From Symsagittifera roscoffensis (lineage: Eukaryota > Xenacoelomorpha > Acoela > Convolutidae), in assembly GCF_963678635.1 (NCBI RefSeq), contig NC_087069.1, positions 26,894,303 to 26,958,302 of the forward strand: DNA of 64,000 bases. Direction: 5' to 3'. Shown here piece by piece: positions 59,627 through 64,000 of the stretch (its first letter is position 1; every line of letters starts with the position of its first letter). Below the pieces are notes generated by a model. That model made no database searches, had not been told where the DNA came from, and was given only the letters and a program-made list of their open reading frames with translations. The translations under genes were made by a program, and so were the position numbers.

Positions 59627-59630
59627 TATA

Positions 59631-59649
59631 CTCCATCTCCCCTCGCTCC
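59631..59649 (-). promoter_or_regulatory. candidate polypurine tract of the retroelement
   Basis: On the minus strand, GGAGCGAGGGGAGATGGAG is an uninterrupted purine run except for one C and one T. This is the kind of tract that primes plus-strand DNA synthesis directly before the 3' LTR. It lies about 300 nt downstream of the pol stop. Confidence 0.45.
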
Positions 59650-59945
59650 ACCAGGGCCAAAGAAGAAACAAAACGTAACCGCATTTAGCACCAATGGATT
59701 TTTACAGAGAGTACAAATTACAATGGAGGTAATTATATGGTAATATATACAGGCTACTTACAGGTTTACACAGATATCAACACTGAATGTACAAAATGAT
59801 ATGTACAATTGGGGTTATGTGGCATTTGTACAATTAAAGAAAACTAACTAACTCACTAACTAGGAAAATACTAAGAAAGAAAAAACTCTGGGTATCCAAT
59901 GGATAAAAGCTAAATCAAATACGTAACATGTCATGTTACCACAGT

Positions 59946-61712
59946 TTAAAAGTCTTCGGATTTTGAGACCGTAGAGTTGTATCTAGTATGGAAATTATCT
60001 GCTTCTATTCTTACATCGGTATCAATACCTGAGGATATGTCACTAACGTTGTCATCCTGAGTATTACTGGTAACTTCTACCAATGGTGACGATACCCATG
60101 CGGTCCTTGTCGCCTGAGAGGAAGGTGTTGAGAGTTCGTCTTGTGTGGTTTCAGCAACCAAAATCGTATGACGTGGGATCTCGTCAATGGGTGTAAGATA
60201 ATCCGAGGGGGACGTCGTACAGAATGAAGGAATTTGTTTCGGACTCTTTGCACCGGAAAACGTAATAAGCGGTTCGTCATCGGAGTCTACTGCACTAATG
60301 GTCTCCGTACCGAGCGTCACTTGGTCGATAAACCGTCTATCGCCATAGAATTTCGGGGGGCCTGGGTTTCTTCTTACACGATGTTTTGAAGATATCGGGG
60401 TTTTTGGTGTCTCCACTGTCTTCTCCGGAGAGCTATCCACTCGAATTGGGTCATCGCTTGTGCCCGTTGGTATATTGAATGTTGTCTCAGTGTTTGTCTG
60501 GCTTTGTATGGTACTCCTTGGTTGATCTAAATCACTATGAAGGTTAACAGTTGGTGTATTATATACAATTTCCGCTTCCGTACCCAAGTAGTCGTCAATG
60601 ACTTTATCCCAAAGGTCTAACGCTAAGTTTGAATCTAGATTATTGTAGTCGAGTTTTGAACCTTTCGAGGTCGTGCAGAATGGTCTCCTCTTTCTGCTTG
60701 AATTTCCACCCGTTGGTGTGAAAGTCATCGAAGGGCCTCCTATATTTGAGTCTCGTCTCTTGGAAGGGGAGTTTCTTTTTCGCTTGCCTGCTAAATCATT
60801 ACTATTAATTAGCGCTTTCGGTCTTGCCGTGAAGGTCTTAGGAGCTGCCGGTTGGGTTTTGTTAAAAGCTAAGTCCGATTTTCTTATCACATGTCCGTTA
60901 TCTAATGTGACCGTATGTTTCGTGTCTGACAAAGGTTTACTCCCCAGTGGTTTAAAATAAGGTTCTCCTTCCCTCCTGTTAACTGTTTTCCTAAACCAGT
61001 TACCTCCTTGGCTTAAGGGATTCGACAGTGGGGCTCGCTGAAGATTTCTATCTACTTTGTCAGCGGGGTCGCTCTCATAGCCTCTTTCCTCAATTGTTCT
61101 GTCTTCCAGGTAGCCATCTTCGAACGCGTCATCAGCCCCCCAGTCTTGTGCTCTGTCCTTCGTTATGATTGATTTCCCCTTATCTAAACTAATTGCGTGA
61201 GAGACCAAAGATTTCCAGAACGTATTGGGAGATCTATTAAAATGTTTTGAGAAAGGAGAGCATCCAATGGATGATTGTTTCGTCGAGCGTATGTTCCAAA
61301 TAATTTTATCAACAGCCGTATTTAAGGATGGTTTTTGATCGTTGAACGACATTGCCAGAAGCTTAGCTTTGACCGTGTAAATGAGTCTTTCTACTACTCC
61401 ATTGGATCTATGATCGCCAACCGTACATAGAATTAAATTAATGTTGTTCTTCTCACAGAAGTTTCTAAAATCAAACGAAGTAAAACATGACCCATGGTCG
61501 GCTCTAATGGACTTTGGAAATCCGTGAAGATGGCAGTAATCTGTCAAGAAGGTTAAAATTGAAGAAGTCGAGGTGTTGTTTACTACCTTCGCAGACGGAA
61601 ACTTTGAAAAGCGGTCAATGCATAACAAAAGGTATTTTGCGTTACCCCAGCTCTTGTCCAATGGGCCGGCAAAGTCTAAATCTACTTCTTCATTTGGTTC
61701 GGTCAGGTTCGA
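59946..61712 (-). pseudogene. gypsy pol 3' part: integrase core and long C-terminal tail
   Basis: Open frame after a TAA at 61,713-61,715. Catalytic residues of a DDE integrase are visible: an Asp in a DFAGP block near 61,675, an Asp in IRADHGSCF, and a Glu in NGVVERLI exactly 35 residues later (the D,D-35-E pattern). VTLDNGHVIRKSDLAF after the core resembles the GPY/F-like C-terminal region. The remaining roughly 300 residues are Ser/Thr/Pro/Asp-rich with basic patches, including RVRRNPGPPKFY. It may be a chromatin-targeting tail or simply a disordered extension. The frame is open to its own stop at 59,946. It is a pseudogene in this copy because it is cut off from the reverse transcriptase by a stop and a frameshift. 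The plus-strand open frames opposite it are shadows. Confidence 0.85.
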
Positions 61713-61765
61713 TTATTTCTCAGTCTTGTTCGTCCCTAGTAACACTTTTAGGTTCTTACCGGCCA

Positions 61766-63920
61766 TTATGCACTGAGTGCAATTCTTTCCATGATGGTAT
61801 ATCTCTCTGTATAAGTGTGGCCACCAATGTTTTCTGCCATGGCTTTCATCCCAAACTGCCCTGGATGAGTCTCGTGAAGGAGTGACAAGAAAGGTGATCG
61901 TAATGCAGCCGGCACTATCAGTTTGTTATCGTTGAATAACAGCCCTTCTTTCACATGTATATCCCTCTGGAAGTTCTTTAAATAGGCTCCGAATTTGTCC
62001 AATGGTTTGCCTTCGTGTACCGCCTTCTTTACTTCCTTGAGGATTTTGTCTTCGTCCGTCATGAGTTTAATCAGCTTATTCGAACAATGATCTGATAGTG
62101 ATAACGGGTTGTCTGGCAATCTGAGATCTCCCTTGTATTTGGCCAACAGTTTTTTGTGTAGGTCTGACATTATGTCGTTATTAAAATTCAAGAAGATTCC
62201 TTTCTTTTCTGCCCTGAGGGAAATTTTTAACACGTTGACCGATGTAATAAATTCTTGTAACAGTTTTTCTTGATCTGAATTTAATGACTGATTGATTAAT
62301 AATACTGATTGGGCAAGAAAGAATAAAAAAGTTTTGTCTGATAGGTAAAAATAATTGAAATCAATTTTTGATAAGTTTAAAGGAACAGAACCGCTTGTGC
62401 AAGACTCTGAACGCGAATGATTGGAATTACAAATTCTGATAGTGTCGTTTACGTAATTCAGAATATTCGAGAAGAACGACCGTTGGATGCTTTGTGATAA
62501 ATCTTTCTTTCCACCCATTGGATTATTACAATCCAAGTTACTAATCGTATTTACATCCAATGGATAATACACTTCGTTCTTTTTACAGTTATTCTTTTTA
62601 CAATCGTTATTTACAGAGAGGTTTTCTACAATCTTATGTACTGTCGCCACTACAAATTCGCTATCGTAGTGTGATGTAGGGAGTGCTTTACCTGAAGGTA
62701 GTCTCGACAATAAATCTGTAAATCCCATTTCTTTTCCCGGAATGTGCTTGATCTTAAAATTAAATGGTAACAGTCGATTTACCCAACGGGTTAATCTGCT
62801 ATGCATAGTTTTGTTGCTCTGGTTTGCATTTAATGCTGATAATAATGCCTTATGGTCCGTCACAATTTCAAATTCGGCACCATACAAGTAATTTTTAAAA
62901 TGTTCTGTAGCCCAGACTACTCCCAACAATTCAAGTTCGTTTGTAGAATATTTACTTTCGTGGTTGTTTAAAAATCGGGAGGCGAATGCTATTGTTACCC
63001 AATTTTCTCCATTCCATTGTTCTAGGGTAGCTCCTAAGCCGTTATGGGAAGCGTCTGTCTTTAGTCTTGACCTCCTTTTTATGTCGAAGTGGTTTCTCTC
63101 TGTTATCTTCACTATCTGTTGTTTTAGTTCTTCAAATGCTTTAGTATGTTCGTCATTCCATTGGTAGACTGATTTCTTCACAAGAAGTGGTCGTAGGGGG
63201 GAACTTAGGGCGGACAAATTCGGGACGAATTTCATATACTGATTGATCGATCCAAAGAAAGACCTAAGTTCAGATATGTTTTTGGGGTTTGGTAGATTTT
63301 TAATCGAATCTGACTTTCCCACCAATGGTTTCACGCCCGATTTTGATATCTTGAAACCTAGCCACTCTATTTCTTTCTGGAAGAATGCACATTTCTCCCA
63401 TTTTACCGCCATGATCTTGTTGTCCAAAATGTTTAAAATGTTTGTTAGTATCGCTTTGTGTTCATTTAATGAACCTTTCGAAGCTATTAAAATGTCGTCG
63501 ATATAACAATTGGTAAAAGGAATGTCTTTCAATAAAGAATCCATTACCCTCTGGAATTCGTTTGGCATATCGCCCAATCCGTAAAATCCAGTTAAAAACC
63601 TATAGGTTCCAGTGGTTTCGCCCCCCACGATACTAAAGTTACACTGTTTGCTAGTGTCTGTGCATAATTGTAGTTGGCTGTATGCGTTCTTTAGATCTAG
63701 ATTACTAAACCAAACTTCCCCTGACTCTTTGCTTGACAGTTGAAGAGCAATATTATCGATCAGTTCATGTATGTTTGGCATCTGGTACTTGTTCTTGAAT
63801 ATCTGATTATTTAATAGTTTCGAATCTAATGCCAACTTGATGCTACCGTCTTTTTTTCTTGTAATCACAATTGGGCTTATAAAACAATCTTCATCGCATT
63901 TGTTCAACTTTATGATATTC
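61766..63920 (-). pseudogene. gypsy pol 5' part: reverse transcriptase and RNase H
   Basis: Open frame from about 63,920 down to a stop at 61,766. The reverse transcriptase palm is clear: SPIVITRKKDGS near the start, SNLDLKNAY with the first catalytic Asp, and YIDDIL with the YxDD pair about 65 residues later. RNase H follows with its acidic residues in TDAS, NELELL and TDHKAL. A spacer leads to the His half of the H2C2 zinc finger (HETH). The CxxC half is in another frame, so a one-base change near 61,820-61,830 breaks the finger. At the other end, the frame of the conserved residues before the reverse transcriptase changes near 63,920, and a TAG lies just upstream in the visible frame. The first residues are therefore not a genuine start codon (TTG at 63,907). 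Confidence 0.88.
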
Positions 63921-64000
63921 CCTCTTTTTCCATTCTATTTAGTTCCGTTTTTACGTTATCGAGTAGATGTAAGGGAACTCTTCTACCTTTGGTTTGGATA
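63921..64000 (-). pseudogene. upstream pol segment in a shifted frame
   Basis: The last 80 bp before the window edge continue the pol coding region in a different frame from the following reverse transcriptase, consistent with a one-base indel near 63,920. The segment is truncated by the window edge. Confidence 0.5.

Larger units (their letters stand above)
59371..64000 (-). mobile_element. Ty3/gypsy-type LTR retroelement, right part outside window
   Basis: Minus-strand element whose visible order from the right edge is reverse transcriptase, RNase H, H2C2 zinc finger, integrase, long integrase tail, purine-rich tract and candidate 3' LTR. Integrase after RNase H is the Ty3/gypsy order (copia has integrase first). 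gag, protease, primer-binding site and the 5' LTR would lie beyond 64,000. The pol frame has at least three lesions (near 63,920, near 61,825 and a TAA at 61,713-61,715), so this copy is defective. Confidence 0.85.

Noticed and set aside
60673-60960. Plus-strand open frames opposite the retroelement (60,673; 61,514; 62,964; 63,243)
   Set aside because: They are antisense to the recognisable integrase and reverse transcriptase frames and show no domain of their own.
63905-63907. TTG at 63,907 as the start of the reverse transcriptase
   Set aside because: Conserved pol sequence continues upstream in another frame, and a TTG start is not expected here. The apparent start is produced by a frameshift near 63,920.
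1-64000. tRNA, rRNA or other structured RNA genes
   Set aside because: I saw no cloverleaf, rRNA segment or other recognisable RNA on either strand. A covariance-model scan would be needed to exclude small RNAs.

Overview
The window looks like nuclear DNA of an invertebrate animal. It is AT-rich and gene-poor, with large tandem arrays, a multi-exon gene with canonical GT-AG splice sites, and a Ty3/gypsy-type LTR retroelement. The species cannot be named from the sequence. All coordinates below come from reading the sequence by eye; no alignment or database search was run.

Layout. (1) From 1 to about 18.47 kb is a satellite array of about 24 full monomers of roughly 742 bp, already running at the left edge. 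It has two monomer subtypes, two local three-monomer higher-order duplications and one 227-bp deleted monomer. (2) From 18.5 to 22.1 kb is AT-rich DNA with no convincing gene. It holds a 38-bp tandem duplication, a cluster of short motifs in both orientations, and a decayed copy of a dispersed repeat whose second copy lies near 58 kb. (3) From 22,126 to 51,914 is one plus-strand gene with two coding exons (22,126-23,545 and 49,618-51,914). The join is in phase and predicts 1,238 residues: an N-terminal NERD (nuclease-related) domain, a superfamily 1 UvrD-like helicase and a helical C-terminal extension. (4) The single intron between these exons is 26,072 bp and is almost entirely about 195 head-to-tail copies of a 133-bp unit. 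The unit is homologous to the last roughly 105 coding bases of exon 1 plus the start of the intron, including the 5' splice site. (5) From 51.9 to 59.3 kb is gene-poor DNA with several unusual repeat structures: AT palindromes, a 298-bp inverted repeat, a roughly 20-bp-spaced array of GCGGAATCCGC palindromes, and a hAT-like terminus. (6) From 59.37 kb to the right edge is a minus-strand Ty3/gypsy element. It shows a candidate 3' LTR, integrase, RNase H and reverse transcriptase, and its pol is broken by at least two frameshifts and one stop. Its gag and other LTR lie outside the window.

The main discovery candidate is the intron array. Read from splice site to splice site, nearly every unit begins GTAAC and ends CACCAG, with a TTTAAC branch-point-like element and a moderately pyrimidine-rich stretch before the AG. 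The intron can therefore be parsed as about 195 consecutive GT-AG mini-introns separated by zero-length exons, all apparently derived from the real exon 1 boundary. This suggests either a very large field of decoy 5' splice sites or stepwise (recursive) removal of the intron. It would also let the array change copy number without changing the mRNA. The splicing interpretation is inference; the sequence arrangement is directly visible.
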